Shown here piece after piece: positions 1 through 7,849 of a stretch of DNA of 64,000 nt. The position numbers and the translations under genes are program-made. The stretch's first letter is position 1; the number at the start of each line of letters is the position of its first letter. The notes beneath the pieces are model-generated. The model was not told where the DNA came from. It saw only the letters and a list, made by a program, of their open reading frames with translations, and did not search any database. Source of the stretch: Bacteroidales bacterium (GTDB lineage Bacteria; Bacteroidota; Bacteroidia; Bacteroidales; UBA932); assembly GCA_017473705.1 (NCBI GenBank), contig JAFUJQ010000029.1, forward strand, positions 62,001 to 126,000, written 5' to 3'.

Positions 1-2
1 GA

Positions 3-299
3 ACCTCTGACGAACTCGTACCATACAAGCAGATCGCAGTGTTCAACCTCGGATTCTTCGGAGGCGGAAAGCTTGTCGAGAGATTTGCGAAGTTCGGATT
101 CAACTACAACATGTACCACTTCACAGACTACGGTCACGAGATCGCAATGTCGATGGCCACCACCATGGACCTTCAGTTCAAGTTCCTGGAAAACAATGTG
201 ATGCAGAACAAGATGAGGATAGTCGAAGCATGGATTGACGACCCTGACGTATGGAAAGGTTCAGGTCCGCAGTCCAGAAAGGAATTATATGGCAAGTAA
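3..299 (+). CDS. C-terminal part of a probable alpha/beta-hydrolase (5' end outside window)
   Basis: The frame is open from the left edge, so only the last 98 residues are visible and the start is missing. The segment contains TDYGHEIAMSM, which resembles the catalytic-histidine loop of alpha/beta-hydrolase esterases and peptidases of the prolyl-oligopeptidase or dienelactone-hydrolase type. The preceding FGGGKLVERFAKFGFNY would fit the strand and helix before that loop. The nucleophile and acid residues lie outside the window, so neither the family nor the substrate can be confirmed. The gene ends in a strong hairpin shared with the convergent phosphorylase gene. Confidence 0.5.
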   Translation, partial: TSDELVPYKQIAVFNLGFFGGGKLVERFAKFGFNYNMYHFTDYGHEIAMSMATTMDLQFKFLENNVMQNKMRIVEAWIDDPDVWKGSGPQSRKELYGK

Positions 300-334
300 A
301 AATTAAAGCAGGTCGGTCGACCTGCTTTAATTTT
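299..334. terminator. Bidirectional intrinsic terminator
   Basis: Arms at 299-315 and 318-334 form a perfect 17-bp stem (AAAATTAAAGCAGGTCG) closed by a 2-base loop. It is A-rich on the left and T-rich on the right, so it can serve both convergent neighbours. The stop codons of both genes touch it. Confidence 0.85.
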
Positions 335-1202
335 ACTCTGCCAGTTTGTCCAGGCACAGCTCTATGAGCTTGCGTACCTGTGGCTTGTAGTCCGGGTTGC
401 TGGCCTTGTGATGTCTGTGGGCTATGATGCAGCATACCGTGCCGGCATTGTGTCCGAGGTGTGCCGCGATGCCTGCGATCGCAGAGCCTTCCATCTCGAA
501 GTTCGTGACCTTCAGGTCTCCGAAGCGGAAACTTTCGAATGTGTCAAGCATGTCAGGCATTGCAAGCGGCATGCGGAGGACACGGCCCTGAGGGCCATAG
601 AAGCCCGAAGCGGCTATTGTCATGCCGGGATACGTGCAGTCGCGGAACTTGTCGGACATCTTCTGGCCCGCCTTTACGAAATAAGGATCAGGAAGATGCT
701 TATTCCATCCTGTATGCTTCTTGAAAGCCTCCTCGATATCGAGCATGGCAATCTTTTCACGGTCTGAATACCAGTTCAGAAGGCCGTCACATCCTACCGA
801 GATGTGCGAGAACACAAATGCGCCAAGAGGGATCTCCGGCTGGATCGCTCCCGATGTTCCGATGCGGAGGATGTTGAGTTCACGATGTTCCGGCTTGACT
901 TCACGTGTCTCGAAGTCAATGTTAGCCAAGGCGTCAAGCTCGTTCATCACAATATCGATATTGTCTGTGCCGATACCTGTCGAGAGAGCCGTCATTCTGA
1001 CACCCTTATATTTACCTGTCACTGAAACGAATTCACGAGACTCGTGTCTGAATTCCTTCTCGTCAAAATACTCGGCAATCATATCTACCCTGCCAGGGTC
1101 TCCCACGAGGATCACATTGTCTGCAAGCTCCTCAGGACGAAGGTGAAGATGAAAAACGGATCCATCTCCATTGATTATCAATTCTGATTCTGCGATTCTC
1201 AT
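333..1202 (-). CDS. udp: Uridine/nucleoside phosphorylase
   Basis: Cytoplasmic nucleoside phosphorylase of the PNP_UDP_1 family, 289 residues. It splits uridine (or a related nucleoside) with phosphate into base and ribose-1-phosphate for salvage. Visible signatures are the N-terminal phosphate loop VILVGDPGRVDMIAEYF, the glycine-rich ALSTGIGTDNIDIVMNEL segment, LRIGTSGAIQ, and the ribose-binding NFEMEGSAIAG near residue 235. I chose the ATG at 1202 because it starts the conserved region and lies about 28 bases behind a -7 box; the frame continues upstream to 1307, but that part runs through the promoter. Substrate preference (uridine versus purine) is inferred from overall resemblance. Confidence 0.85.
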   Translation of the reverse strand: MRIAESELIINGDGSVFHLHLRPEELADNVILVGDPGRVDMIAEYFDEKEFRHESREFVSVTGKYKGVRMTALSTGIGTDNIDIVMNELDALANIDFETREVKPEHRELNILRIGTSGAIQPEIPLGAFVFSHISVGCDGLLNWYSDREKIAMLDIEEAFKKHTGWNKHLPDPYFVKAGQKMSDKFRDCTYPGMTIAASGFYGPQGRVLRMPLAMPDMLDTFESFRFGDLKVTNFEMEGSAIAGIAAHLGHNAGTVCCIIAHRHHKASNPDYKPQVRKLIELCLDKLAE

Positions 1203-1229
1203 AATCGTGCATATTAATCTATTATCCGT

Positions 1230-1237
1230 CAAATATA
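1230..1237 (-). promoter_or_regulatory. Probable -7 promoter box for the phosphorylase gene
   Basis: On the minus strand this reads TATATTTG, matching the Bacteroidetes TAnnTTTG -7 consensus, and it would give a leader of about 20 bases before the ATG at 1202. No well-spaced TTTG -33 element is visible. Confidence 0.6.
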
Positions 1238-1258
1238 GGTTTTTCCTTGCAAAATTCC

Positions 1259-1266
1259 TACTTTTG
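1259..1266 (+). promoter_or_regulatory. Probable -7 promoter box for the DUF4293 gene
   Basis: TACTTTTG fits TAnnTTTG and lies 24 bases before the ATG at 1290. With the minus-strand box at 1230 it forms a compact divergent promoter pair. Confidence 0.6.
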
Positions 1267-1289
1267 CGGTCGTTGTTAACATTTAGAAT

Positions 1290-1718
1290 ATGTGGCAGAG
1301 GATTCAAACCCTATACCTGGGCATAGCGACAGCCCTTATAGTTTCAATGTTTTTCTGCAGGTTCGCCACCATTGCCGGACCTGAAGGCTCAGAAGCCGTT
1401 ATCAGATATTATGAGAAGGTTCCTTTCCTGGTCCTGCTGATCATGCTTACGACAGCGCATGTCGCCTCCATAGCAAGCTTCAAGTCATTCTTCCTGCAGG
1501 CAAGAGTAGCCAGCATCGCAGCCCTCCTTGCACTGGGATTCCAGATATGGCTTGCAGTTGACTTCTTCAACTATCACAATGAAATGACATTCTCCATATC
1601 ACTCCTCTTCCCTCTGGCAGCCGCAGTGCTGGATTTCATGGCGGCGCAGAGATCGATGGTGGACGAGATGACGCTGCAGAGCATCAGGGCTATAAAAAAG
1701 AAAAAGAACAGACGATAA
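1290..1718 (+). CDS. DUF4293 family integral membrane protein
   Basis: 142-residue protein beginning MWQRIQTLYLGIATALIVSM, the characteristic opening of the Bacteroidetes-specific DUF4293 family. Four hydrophobic segments are visible (about residues 7-25, 47-65, 75-93 and 100-118). The C-terminus is strongly basic (IKKKKNRR) and probably cytoplasmic. The biochemical role of the family is not known. The gene stands alone with its own promoter and terminator; the poly-lysine tail is encoded by the left arm of that terminator. Confidence 0.85.
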   Translation: MWQRIQTLYLGIATALIVSMFFCRFATIAGPEGSEAVIRYYEKVPFLVLLIMLTTAHVASIASFKSFFLQARVASIAALLALGFQIWLAVDFFNYHNEMTFSISLLFPLAAAVLDFMAAQRSMVDEMTLQSIRAIKKKKNRR

Positions 1719-1736
1719 GGTCTGTTCTTTTTCTTT
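1697..1736. terminator. Strong bidirectional terminator, 16-bp stem
   Basis: Arms 1697-1712 and 1721-1736 (AAAGAAAAAGAACAGA and its complement) are perfectly paired around an 8-base loop. The hairpin overlaps the last codons of the DUF4293 gene and separates it from the convergent fabZ. Confidence 0.85.
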
Positions 1737-1750
1737 AGTCCGACACCCGG

Positions 1751-2167
1751 TCAGGGCTCTACAAGTGCGAAAGACAGATTGCCTTTGCAGCAGAGATTGC
1801 CTTTGACATGGAGCTGTGCCTCACAGAAGAAGAGCGATCCTCTCGATGATTTAAGGCGTGCTGTAACCTCGCATGTATCTCCCGGTTTAACCGGATGCTT
1901 GAAGCGGAGGTTGTCTATGCCGCTATACATAGTCAGCTTGCCTGCTATCGCATCCTTTACCAGCAGCGCGCAGCTCTGCGCCATGATTTCGCACAGGATG
2001 ACTCCCGGCACTATAGGTTGCCCGGGGAAATGTCCGCGGCAGAAGAACTCGTCTTCCTTGATTGTATATCTTGCGTGTGCAACTCCTTCAGAATCCAATA
2101 TCACTTCGTCAACAAGAAGCATAGGTTCCCTGTGAGGGAGAAACTCCTTCAGTTCATCTCTATTCAT
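1751..2167 (-). CDS. fabZ: 3-hydroxyacyl-ACP dehydratase FabZ (stand-alone)
   Basis: 138-residue single hot-dog-fold dehydratase that removes water from 3-hydroxyacyl-ACP in type II fatty-acid synthesis. The catalytic region is clear: FLPHREPMLLVDEV near the N-terminus, then RGHFPGQPIVPGVILCEIMAQ with the active-site histidine at 46 and glutamate at 60. It is the last gene of the minus-strand fabH-fabK-fabF-fabZ run, 15 bases after fabF. In most Bacteroidetes FabZ is fused to LpxC; here lpxC (60167-61081) has no such domain, so this copy may have to supply both fatty-acid synthesis and lipid A precursors. Confidence 0.9.
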   Translation of the reverse strand: MNRDELKEFLPHREPMLLVDEVILDSEGVAHARYTIKEDEFFCRGHFPGQPIVPGVILCEIMAQSCALLVKDAIAGKLTMYSGIDNLRFKHPVKPGDTCEVTARLKSSRGSLFFCEAQLHVKGNLCCKGNLSFALVEP

Positions 2168-2182
2168 ATTGGGGTCAAGATC

Positions 2183-3436
2183 TTATTGTTCTGTATATTT
2201 TCTGAATGCGACACATCCGTTGTGCCCACCGAATCCGAGCGAATCGGAGATTCCTATGGTAAGGTCTGCCTTCACGGCCTTGCAAGGTGTATAATCAAGG
2301 TCGCACTCCGGATCCACTTCGTCAAGATTAGCAGTCGGAGGCACTATACCTTCCTTCAGTGCAAGGACTGTAGCCACAGCTTCAACTGCGCCTGCAGCGC
2401 CAAGCATATGGCCGACTGTACCCTTCACCGAGCTGATATGCGCCTTGTATGCATCCTCACCGAGAGCAAGCTTGAAAGCTGCCGTCTCCGAAGTATCGTT
2501 CAGCGCTGTTCCTGTGCCGTGCGCATTGATATAGAGGACATCTTCTGAATTATACCCAGCCTCATCAAGGGCCTGTCTGATTGCCGCCGCCTGGGTCACG
2601 CCGTCTGGACGCGGAGCTGTCACATGGTGTGCGTCACAGGTGTTTCCATATCCGCATACTTCAGCGATGATCTCAGCTCCGCGGGCCTTTGCATGCTCAT
2701 ATTCCTCGAGAACCAGCATTGCCGCACCCTCGGCCATGACGAAGCCTCCCCTGTTCCTGTTGAACGGGAGCGATGCATACTTAGGGTCTTCTGACCTTGA
2801 GAGAGCCTTTGCATTTGCAAATCCGGCTATTCCCAGAGGTATGACTGCCGCTTCCGAACCACCTGCTATGATTGCATCAGCATAGCCATGCTTTATGGCC
2901 CTGTAGGCTTCTCCGATCGCGTGTGTCGATGTCGCGCATGCTGTCACGACAGGGAGGCACGGACCGCATGCCTGGTTTCTGATGGCGATGTTGCCGGCTG
3001 CGATATTCGCAATCATGGTCGGGATGAAAAGCGGAGATACCCACTTTGGTCCTTCGTTGAGCAGTTTCTCGGTCTCACGGACCTGTGTGGTGAACCCACC
3101 GATTCCCGAACCGACATACACTCCATAACGGAATGGGTCTATGTTGCCTTCCTCGCCTGACTTCAGACCGGCCTGCCTGACAGCCTGCCATGCCGCCGCA
3201 ACTGCATATATGGTAAACTTGTCCTGCTTTCTTGCAAAAGCCGGCTCGATTTCATAGTCGGCCGGATTGAAGTCCTTGACTTCACCGGCGATCCTGACCG
3301 GTAGATCATCAGTCGGGAAGGATTGAATGATATTGATTCCGCACTCCCCGGCAAGAAGATTCTTCCAATATGTCTGTACATCGTTTCCTACCGGAGTCAC
3401 CGCTCCGGTTCCGGTCACTACTACTCTTCTGTTCAT
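2183..3436 (-). CDS. fabF: 3-oxoacyl-ACP synthase II
   Basis: 417-residue condensing enzyme that elongates acyl-ACP with malonyl-ACP in the cytoplasm. The full catalytic set is visible: nucleophile Cys167 in VVTACATSTHAIGEA, His306 in INAHGTGTALND, Lys338 and His343 in SSVKGTVGHMLGAAG. The start MNRRVVVTGTGAVTPVG is the usual KAS II beginning. It lies between fabK (30-base gap upstream) and fabZ. Length and motifs are ordinary for FabF. Confidence 0.95.
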   Translation of the reverse strand: MNRRVVVTGTGAVTPVGNDVQTYWKNLLAGECGINIIQSFPTDDLPVRIAGEVKDFNPADYEIEPAFARKQDKFTIYAVAAAWQAVRQAGLKSGEEGNIDPFRYGVYVGSGIGGFTTQVRETEKLLNEGPKWVSPLFIPTMIANIAAGNIAIRNQACGPCLPVVTACATSTHAIGEAYRAIKHGYADAIIAGGSEAAVIPLGIAGFANAKALSRSEDPKYASLPFNRNRGGFVMAEGAAMLVLEEYEHAKARGAEIIAEVCGYGNTCDAHHVTAPRPDGVTQAAAIRQALDEAGYNSEDVLYINAHGTGTALNDTSETAAFKLALGEDAYKAHISSVKGTVGHMLGAAGAVEAVATVLALKEGIVPPTANLDEVDPECDLDYTPCKAVKADLTIGISDSLGFGGHNGCVAFRKYTEQ

Positions 3437-3466
3437 ATATAGTACTGTTCCAAGTTAGTTTCCTGA

Positions 3467-4411
3467 TTATAAGATCCTTGCATACACTTCTGCAATGACA
3501 CGCTCTGCTCCGAAGATCAGATCCTCGACTATGGCCTTTGCAGGCTCTATCCTATTCACCATGCCGGCGCACTCGCCTGCCATGTAGCTTCCGTTCACAT
3601 CGCCTTCCTGGACCGCTTTCCTGAGGGCTCCGCTGCCGAACGCCATAATGTCTTCCGGTTTCACTGACGGATCCGACTCCATCCTTGCGAATGTCTTGGA
3701 GAAAGGCGTCTTGAGAGAACGGACCGGATGTCCGAGAGACTTTCCTGTGATGATTGTAGATATGTCCGATGCCTTAAGAATCTTTTCCTTATATATTTCA
3801 TGAGCATTGCACTCCTCTGCTGAGAGAAATCTTGTTCCCACCTGCACGGCTTCTGCTCCAAGCATGAACGCTGCAGCCGCCCCACGACCGTCGCAGATTC
3901 CTCCGGCAGCCACGACAGGAATGTCAAGCGCATCCACCACCTGTGGCACAAGCGGCATGGTATGCAGTTCGCCGACATGTCCACCTGACTCCGCGCCTTC
4001 CGCCACCACTGCATCCGCTCCCGCGGCCTGCATCTTGAGGGCAAGCGCCACTGAAGCGACAACAGGAATGACCTTGATGCCTGCCTCCTTCCACATAGGC
4101 ATGTACTTCGCCGGCGAACCGGCACCAGTGGTCAGGATCTTCACGCCTTCCTCAACAACCATGTGTGCAATCTCCTCAGCATTGGGAGCCTGAAGCATTA
4201 TGTTGACTCCGAAAGGCTTGTCTGTGAGTTCCCTGCACTTTCTTATTTCGTTACGGACAGCCTCTGTGCCCGCGTTTATTGACGAGATGAGTCCGAGGCC
4301 GCCCGCATTAGAGACTGCTGCTGCCAGAGACGCGTCGGCCACCCAGGCCATTCCTCCCTGAAACACCGGATACTGTATTCCGAGCATTTCACATATTCTG
4401 CTTTTAATCAT
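3467..4411 (-). CDS. fabK: FMN-dependent enoyl-ACP reductase FabK type
   Basis: 314-residue TIM-barrel flavoprotein of the nitronate monooxygenase/FabK superfamily. The N-terminus (MLGIQYPVFQGGMAWVADAS) and the ESGGHVGELH motif, with the putative catalytic His145, match FabK enoyl-ACP reductases more than true nitronate monooxygenases. Position inside a fab cluster strongly favours reduction of enoyl-ACP. A FabK in place of FabI is known to make the step insensitive to triclosan. It has its own likely -7 box just upstream. Automatic pipelines often call this family nitronate monooxygenase. Confidence 0.85.
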   Translation of the reverse strand: MIKSRICEMLGIQYPVFQGGMAWVADASLAAAVSNAGGLGLISSINAGTEAVRNEIRKCRELTDKPFGVNIMLQAPNAEEIAHMVVEEGVKILTTGAGSPAKYMPMWKEAGIKVIPVVASVALALKMQAAGADAVVAEGAESGGHVGELHTMPLVPQVVDALDIPVVAAGGICDGRGAAAAFMLGAEAVQVGTRFLSAEECNAHEIYKEKILKASDISTIITGKSLGHPVRSLKTPFSKTFARMESDPSVKPEDIMAFGSGALRKAVQEGDVNGSYMAGECAGMVNRIEPAKAIVEDLIFGAERVIAEVYARIL

Positions 4412-4434
4412 ACTTCAGATTAAATTTAGGGAAA

Positions 4435-4442
4435 CAAATATA
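4435..4442 (-). promoter_or_regulatory. Probable internal -7 box ahead of fabK
   Basis: The minus strand reads TATATTTG about 24 bases before the fabK ATG, between the fabH stop and fabK. It suggests fabK-fabF-fabZ can be transcribed separately from fabH. Confidence 0.5.
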
Positions 4443-4454
4443 ACTATTTTCGTC

Positions 4455-5402
4455 TTACCATTCAAATAATACGGCCCCAGAGACAAAGCCCGCACCAAAA
4501 GCGCTCATTGAAACAAGGTCACCTTGCTTGAACCTTCCGGCTTTTCTGCACTCGTCCAGTAGTATCGGGCAGGACGAGCTGGACGAGTTGCCATGGTCCT
4601 CGACGTTTGTCGGGAATTTCTCCTGAGGCTGCTCCATGCTGTGTCTGATTGAATCAATGATCCTTATGTTCGCCTGATGCAGAAGATAGTGGTCCACATC
4701 GTCAGGAGAGCAGTTCACATCTTCCAATGTCCTTCTTATATCCTTCTCCGCCGCTTTTACTGCAAACTTGAAGACTTCCTGTCCCTTCATCTGGAGAGGG
4801 ACATCATCTTCCTCCTTGGTTATGAACGGAGTCGGCTGAAGTCTGCGCATCTGCCAGAGTTTCTCTGTCGCGCTGGCAGACGAGAGTTTTATGCTCTTTA
4901 TGTTGTCTCCCGGACCAAGAACGGCCGCACCCGCCCCGTCACCGAAGAGGACGCATGTCCTGCGGTCTGTCCAGTCTTGCATTCTGGTCGGTTCTTCAGC
5001 ACATACTATAAGTACGTTCTTCACTTTACCGGCCTTATAGTGAGACTCGGCAAGGTCAAGGGCGAATATGAATCCTGCACATGCGCAGTTTATGTCAATG
5101 CAAGGGCATGAGGCCCCTATTCCGCCCTGGATGATGCAGCTCAGCTGCGGGGTGATGTACTCGTTCACCACATTAGAACAGATGATGTAGTCAAGGTCCG
5201 CCGCACTGATGCCGGCATCGGCGAGTGCCTTCTGCGCCGCCTCGATCGCCATGTCCTCCAGCTTCTCATCTGAAATGACATGGCGGCTCTTCACTCCTGT
5301 GCGCGTAGTGATCCACTCGTCACTGGTGTCCAGGAACTGAGAGAGCATCTCGTTTGTCACAATCTTCTTGGGAAGCACGCTTCCCGTTCCAATAATCTTC
5401 AT
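4455..5402 (-). CDS. fabH: 3-oxoacyl-ACP synthase III
   Basis: 315-residue KAS III that condenses acetyl-CoA or a branched acyl-CoA with malonyl-ACP to start fatty-acid synthesis. Visible features are the opening MKIIGTGSVLPKKIVTNEML, DTSDEWITTRTGV, nucleophile Cys108 in NCACAGFIFALDLA, the histidine of LLHQANIRIIDSI near residue 240, and the asparagine of the HGNSSSSSCP segment. It is first in the fab run and divergent from the LytTR regulator gene. The usual partner plsX-rpmF genes are not present here. Confidence 0.93.
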   Translation of the reverse strand: MKIIGTGSVLPKKIVTNEMLSQFLDTSDEWITTRTGVKSRHVISDEKLEDMAIEAAQKALADAGISAADLDYIICSNVVNEYITPQLSCIIQGGIGASCPCIDINCACAGFIFALDLAESHYKAGKVKNVLIVCAEEPTRMQDWTDRRTCVLFGDGAGAAVLGPGDNIKSIKLSSASATEKLWQMRRLQPTPFITKEEDDVPLQMKGQEVFKFAVKAAEKDIRRTLEDVNCSPDDVDHYLLHQANIRIIDSIRHSMEQPQEKFPTNVEDHGNSSSSSCPILLDECRKAGRFKQGDLVSMSAFGAGFVSGAVLFEW

Positions 5403-5427
5403 TGTTTTCGGTTTTTATTCGTCGGCG

Positions 5428-5435
5428 CAAAATTA
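5428..5435 (-). promoter_or_regulatory. Probable -7 box for fabH
   Basis: Minus-strand TAATTTTG (TAnnTTTG) 25 bases before the fabH start. A run of T residues lies roughly where a -33 element would be, without a clear TTTG. Confidence 0.5.
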
Positions 5436-5525
5436 TCGGGGTCCGGGAAGCTGAAAAAATTTATGTGGCGAGTGTATGATTTCGTTGGCGGAAGCCCTTG
5501 TCACCAGCGCACGCGGTGGCGGGAT

Positions 5526-5561
5526 TTTGGTATTTGGGGCAAAATTTTCTAAATTTGCCCC
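5526..5561 (+). promoter_or_regulatory. Promoter of the LytTR gene with an overlapping inverted repeat
   Basis: A -33 TTTG at 5526-5529 and a -7 TAAATTTG at 5550-5557 are separated by exactly 20 bases, an excellent Bacteroidetes promoter. An inverted repeat, GGGGCAAA at 5536-5543 and TTTGCCCC at 5554-5561, straddles the -7 box and would block polymerase if occupied. The expected transcript start near 5564 supports the ATG at 5581 as the true start. Confidence 0.75.
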
Positions 5562-5580
5562 GACTAAAACCGAAAAACTG

Positions 5581-6480
5581 ATGATTCTTAACAAGAAACT
5601 GCCGACATTTCTGCTTGGCAAATACCAGCTTATAGGCACTGTGACGTTCTCAGTCCTGTTTGCTCTGGTATTCCTTAATATATATATTCCATTCTCAGAC
5701 ACAGCATGGTTCGGACTCGGAGACTCCGTGATGTTCGCCCTCACGCTCGCATACGCTACGGCTGCGATACTTACCCTCTCATTCAGCCGAGTCCTGATGT
5801 ACAAGACGAGGAAATATTTCGAAATGCCTTTCTGGGCATATATACTCTGGTGCTGCTGCGAGATCATCACAGTGTGCGCTTTCTACACGTGGATGACCCT
5901 CAACCTGACAGCTCCGATGGACGAAGGATGGTGGGACATTTTCAGCAGAGCACTTCTCTATGGTGCAATCGCCATCGGTGTTCCTTACATCATCTCAGGA
6001 ATGTACTTCACGATCATCGACAAGAACAACACCATCAAGGTGATGAACTACGAGAATGTCGTGACTGACGAGGCTGATGCTCCAAAGACGACAGGAGCAA
6101 AGCAGAAGATCACGCTGTTTGACAACAGCGGCACGCTTAAGCTCTCGCTCAGTCCCGAGAACCTATATTACATCGAGTCTGATGACAACTACATAAAGGT
6201 CTGGTACACAGATACCAAGGGCGAGCTTAAGCAGTACATGCTCCGCTGCCGTCTCAAGACTGTAGAAGAGAGTTTCAAAGGCAGCGGTCTTGTGAGATGC
6301 AACAGGAAATATATCGTGAACATCAAGAAGGTGGCGATGCTCAGGAAGGAAAGTGAGGGATATGTCCTCGACCTTGGAAACGAGGCGATACCGCCGCTTC
6401 CTGTGACAAAGACTTATACAGATATCATTCTGAGTCACTTCACCGACGAGAGTCCATTGCTTGAAGTGCTTGAAGACTAA
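5581..6480 (+). CDS. Membrane-anchored LytTR-family transcriptional regulator
   Basis: 299-residue protein with four predicted membrane helices in the first 130 residues (from LIGTVTFSVLFALVFLNIYI to about VPYIISGMYFTII), a linker, and a C-terminal LytTR DNA-binding domain (about residues 180-285) with the typical LYYIESDDNYIKVWY, LKTVEESF and LVRCNRKYIVNI elements. There is no receiver domain, so it is not a standard response regulator; a signal may be sensed in the membrane. It is divergent from fabH-fabK-fabF-fabZ, which makes control of membrane-lipid synthesis an attractive inference but not a demonstrated one. A longer upstream frame exists but would run through the promoter. Confidence 0.85.
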   Translation: MILNKKLPTFLLGKYQLIGTVTFSVLFALVFLNIYIPFSDTAWFGLGDSVMFALTLAYATAAILTLSFSRVLMYKTRKYFEMPFWAYILWCCCEIITVCAFYTWMTLNLTAPMDEGWWDIFSRALLYGAIAIGVPYIISGMYFTIIDKNNTIKVMNYENVVTDEADAPKTTGAKQKITLFDNSGTLKLSLSPENLYYIESDDNYIKVWYTDTKGELKQYMLRCRLKTVEESFKGSGLVRCNRKYIVNIKKVAMLRKESEGYVLDLGNEAIPPLPVTKTYTDIILSHFTDESPLLEVLED

Positions 6481-6515
6481 GAAAGGCGGTCGTTTGACCG
6501 CCTTTCTTAGTCTTC
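6472..6515. terminator. Very strong bidirectional terminator with both stop codons inside
   Basis: Arms 6472-6491 and 6496-6515 form a perfect 20-bp stem with a GTTT loop. The stop of the LytTR gene and the stop of the convergent thioesterase gene both fall in the stem. Confidence 0.9.
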
Positions 6516-6983
6516 CAACTCACATCCCGTGAAGAAGAAATCGCTCTCTGCCTTTTCCTTCGTGAAGCAGAAGTATGTCATCTCGCACATCGAACAAACC
6601 TGGCCGTCATGGCTGAGAGTAGCCTCAATGAAAGCAAAATTGCGCTTCATCTCCTTGATGTGTCCTCTGATTTCTATCTTGACACCCTCTCCGGTCGGCA
6701 CAGGGCGACGGTATTTCATCGTGAGGCTTGTGGTCATGCCCGCTGTCTGAAGCTTGCGGTTCACGATCCATCCACCGAGTTCATCCATCAATGTCGCCTG
6801 GACACCTCCGTGCAGTGTCTTCAGCCATCCCTGATAATTGTCTCCGGAATCCCAGATGCAGACAAGGTCGTCTCCATCCTCATGGAATTCCATCTTCAGT
6901 CCGTACGGATTGCCAGGACAGCATGCAAAGCAGTTATATCCCTGCTCCTCCAGTCCCAGATATGGGTTCTTTATCTTCTTCAT
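6507..6983 (-). CDS. PaaI/YigI-type hot-dog thioesterase
   Basis: 158-residue single hot-dog-fold protein, likely hydrolysing an acyl-CoA or aryl-CoA thioester in the cytoplasm. Diagnostic elements are CFACCPGNPYGLKMEF at the N-terminus, WLKTLHGGVQATLMDELGGW carrying the conserved HGG and the acidic catalytic position, and MKYRRPVPTGEGVKIE. The CFACCPxNPxGL opening is typical of this subgroup in Bacteroidetes. Its substrate cannot be told from sequence. A -7 box lies only about five bases upstream of the ATG, so the mRNA may be nearly leaderless. Confidence 0.8.
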   Translation of the reverse strand: MKKIKNPYLGLEEQGYNCFACCPGNPYGLKMEFHEDGDDLVCIWDSGDNYQGWLKTLHGGVQATLMDELGGWIVNRKLQTAGMTTSLTMKYRRPVPTGEGVKIEIRGHIKEMKRNFAFIEATLSHDGQVCSMCEMTYFCFTKEKAESDFFFTGCELED

Positions 6984-6987
6984 GACG

Positions 6988-6995
6988 CAAAGATA
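6988..6995 (-). promoter_or_regulatory. Probable -7 box for the thioesterase gene
   Basis: Minus-strand TATCTTTG immediately ahead of the start codon at 6983. The same octamer precedes several other genes in the window. Confidence 0.5.
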
Positions 6996-7042
6996 GCCAT
7001 TTTTCCGTTCCGCCCGTCATGCAAACCGGCGTTCTGTTACCC

Positions 7043-7155
7043 AAATGTGCTCGGTGGTCGTTTTGGTTGACCACCGAGCACACTAACCTGCGTTACACTG
7101 CCCTGTATGGCATATTGCCGTGCTTGGTCGTCGCACAAAACGACTACCGAGCACA
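7043..7155 (+). repeat. 113-bp REP/BIME-like repeat, copy 1
   Basis: This copy matches the element at 9413-9525 with only three substitutions over 113 bases and in the same orientation. Inside is a perfect 14-bp hairpin (TGTGCTCGGTGGTC at 7046-7059, complement at 7069-7082) and a second, imperfect inverted pair near the right end. The ends form an imperfect terminal inverted repeat of about 23 bp with one mismatch (left AAATGTGCTCGG, right CCGAGCACATTT). Two such palindromes in tandem are the layout of a bacterial interspersed mosaic element, and a RAYT gene lies between the two copies. Confidence 0.9.
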
Positions 7156-7163
7156 TTTGAAGG

Positions 7164-7364
7164 CTAATCGTCTTCTTCTAGTACGAAGACTTCATCTGCG
7201 TGCCTGCCGAAATATCTGGCAATCTTCAGAGCAACGACTGTCGATGGCATATATCTGCCGGTCTCGATGAAGTTGATGGTCTGTCTTGAGACTCCGACAG
7301 CCTCCGCCAATTCCTGCTGGGTGATGTTCTTGATCGCCCTTTCCACCTTTACATTATTCTTCAT
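7164..7364 (-). CDS. Small XRE-family helix-turn-helix regulator
   Basis: 66-residue Cro/C1-type DNA-binding protein; the helix-turn-helix is ITQQELAEAVGVSRQTINFI (about residues 14-33), followed by ETGRYMPSTVVALKIARYF and the common tail ADEVFVLEEDD. It is last in a three-gene minus-strand operon, overlapping the upstream membrane-protein gene by 4 bases (ATGA), so the products are probably made together. Such stand-alone HTH proteins often repress their own operon. No toxin or protease domain is attached. Confidence 0.9.
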   Translation of the reverse strand: MKNNVKVERAIKNITQQELAEAVGVSRQTINFIETGRYMPSTVVALKIARYFGRHADEVFVLEEDD

Positions 7365-7849
7365 TCTGCGTCCTCCCTACATTGTCTTCTCATGTTCCAG
7401 ATGGAGATGCGGAATATGATCAGATAGATGATGATATATGTATCTATGCTTCTAAGCCCATAACTGATACCATTTCCTGTCATGATGGTAACCAAAGACG
7501 ATATTAACGGTATCGAATAAAGATTTCTGAAACCATGCAGGAAAGACATCAATATATTGGTAATCATGAATAATCCGAATGCAATGAATGCAGTCACGGC
7601 AATGGACCTGCGTCTGATGGAATCTATCATTTCATCCTCATCCCTCTCTTCCGTCATCACGATCACGAAGATGCCGAGGAAGAAGAGAAGATACATCACC
7701 ATAGATATGAACCTTGTATGGGTCTGAGGGATAATCTCAAAGACATTTGCCATAAGAAGGCCAAGTACTGACGAGAGAACAGAAGCTATTATCAGTCCAT
7801 ATCCGCATTTGCGAAATCTCCACGGGAGCATATAGGTCTTATTTTTCAT
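7361..7849 (-). CDS. Four-helix membrane protein, paralogue B
   Basis: 162-residue protein with four or five hydrophobic segments and a cytoplasmic-looking charged stretch EERDEDEMIDSIRRRS after the second helix. The same layout (LPxxF near the start, then a KDEDEM-like motif) occurs in the neighbouring gene at 7839-8312, so the two look like a tandem duplication. The start overlaps that gene by 11 bases. I do not recognise a named family; membrane proteins encoded beside small XRE regulators are common in Bacteroidetes and Firmicutes, but their function is unclear. Confidence 0.75.
   Translation of the reverse strand: MKNKTYMLPWRFRKCGYGLIIASVLSSVLGLLMANVFEIIPQTHTRFISMVMYLLFFLGIFVIVMTEERDEDEMIDSIRRRSIAVTAFIAFGLFMITNILMSFLHGFRNLYSIPLISSLVTIMTGNGISYGLRSIDTYIIIYLIIFRISIWNMRRQCREDAE

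Noticed and set aside
408..767. Plus-strand open frame over the phosphorylase gene
   Set aside because: It is antisense to a well-supported gene and has no recognisable protein features.
3467..4411. Nitronate monooxygenase
   Set aside because: Same superfamily, but position between fabH and fabF and motif details favour FabK.
7164..7849. Toxin-antitoxin pair made of the XRE regulator and membrane protein
   Set aside because: The membrane proteins are too long and multi-helical for known type I or II toxins, and there are two paralogues; no toxin fold recognised.
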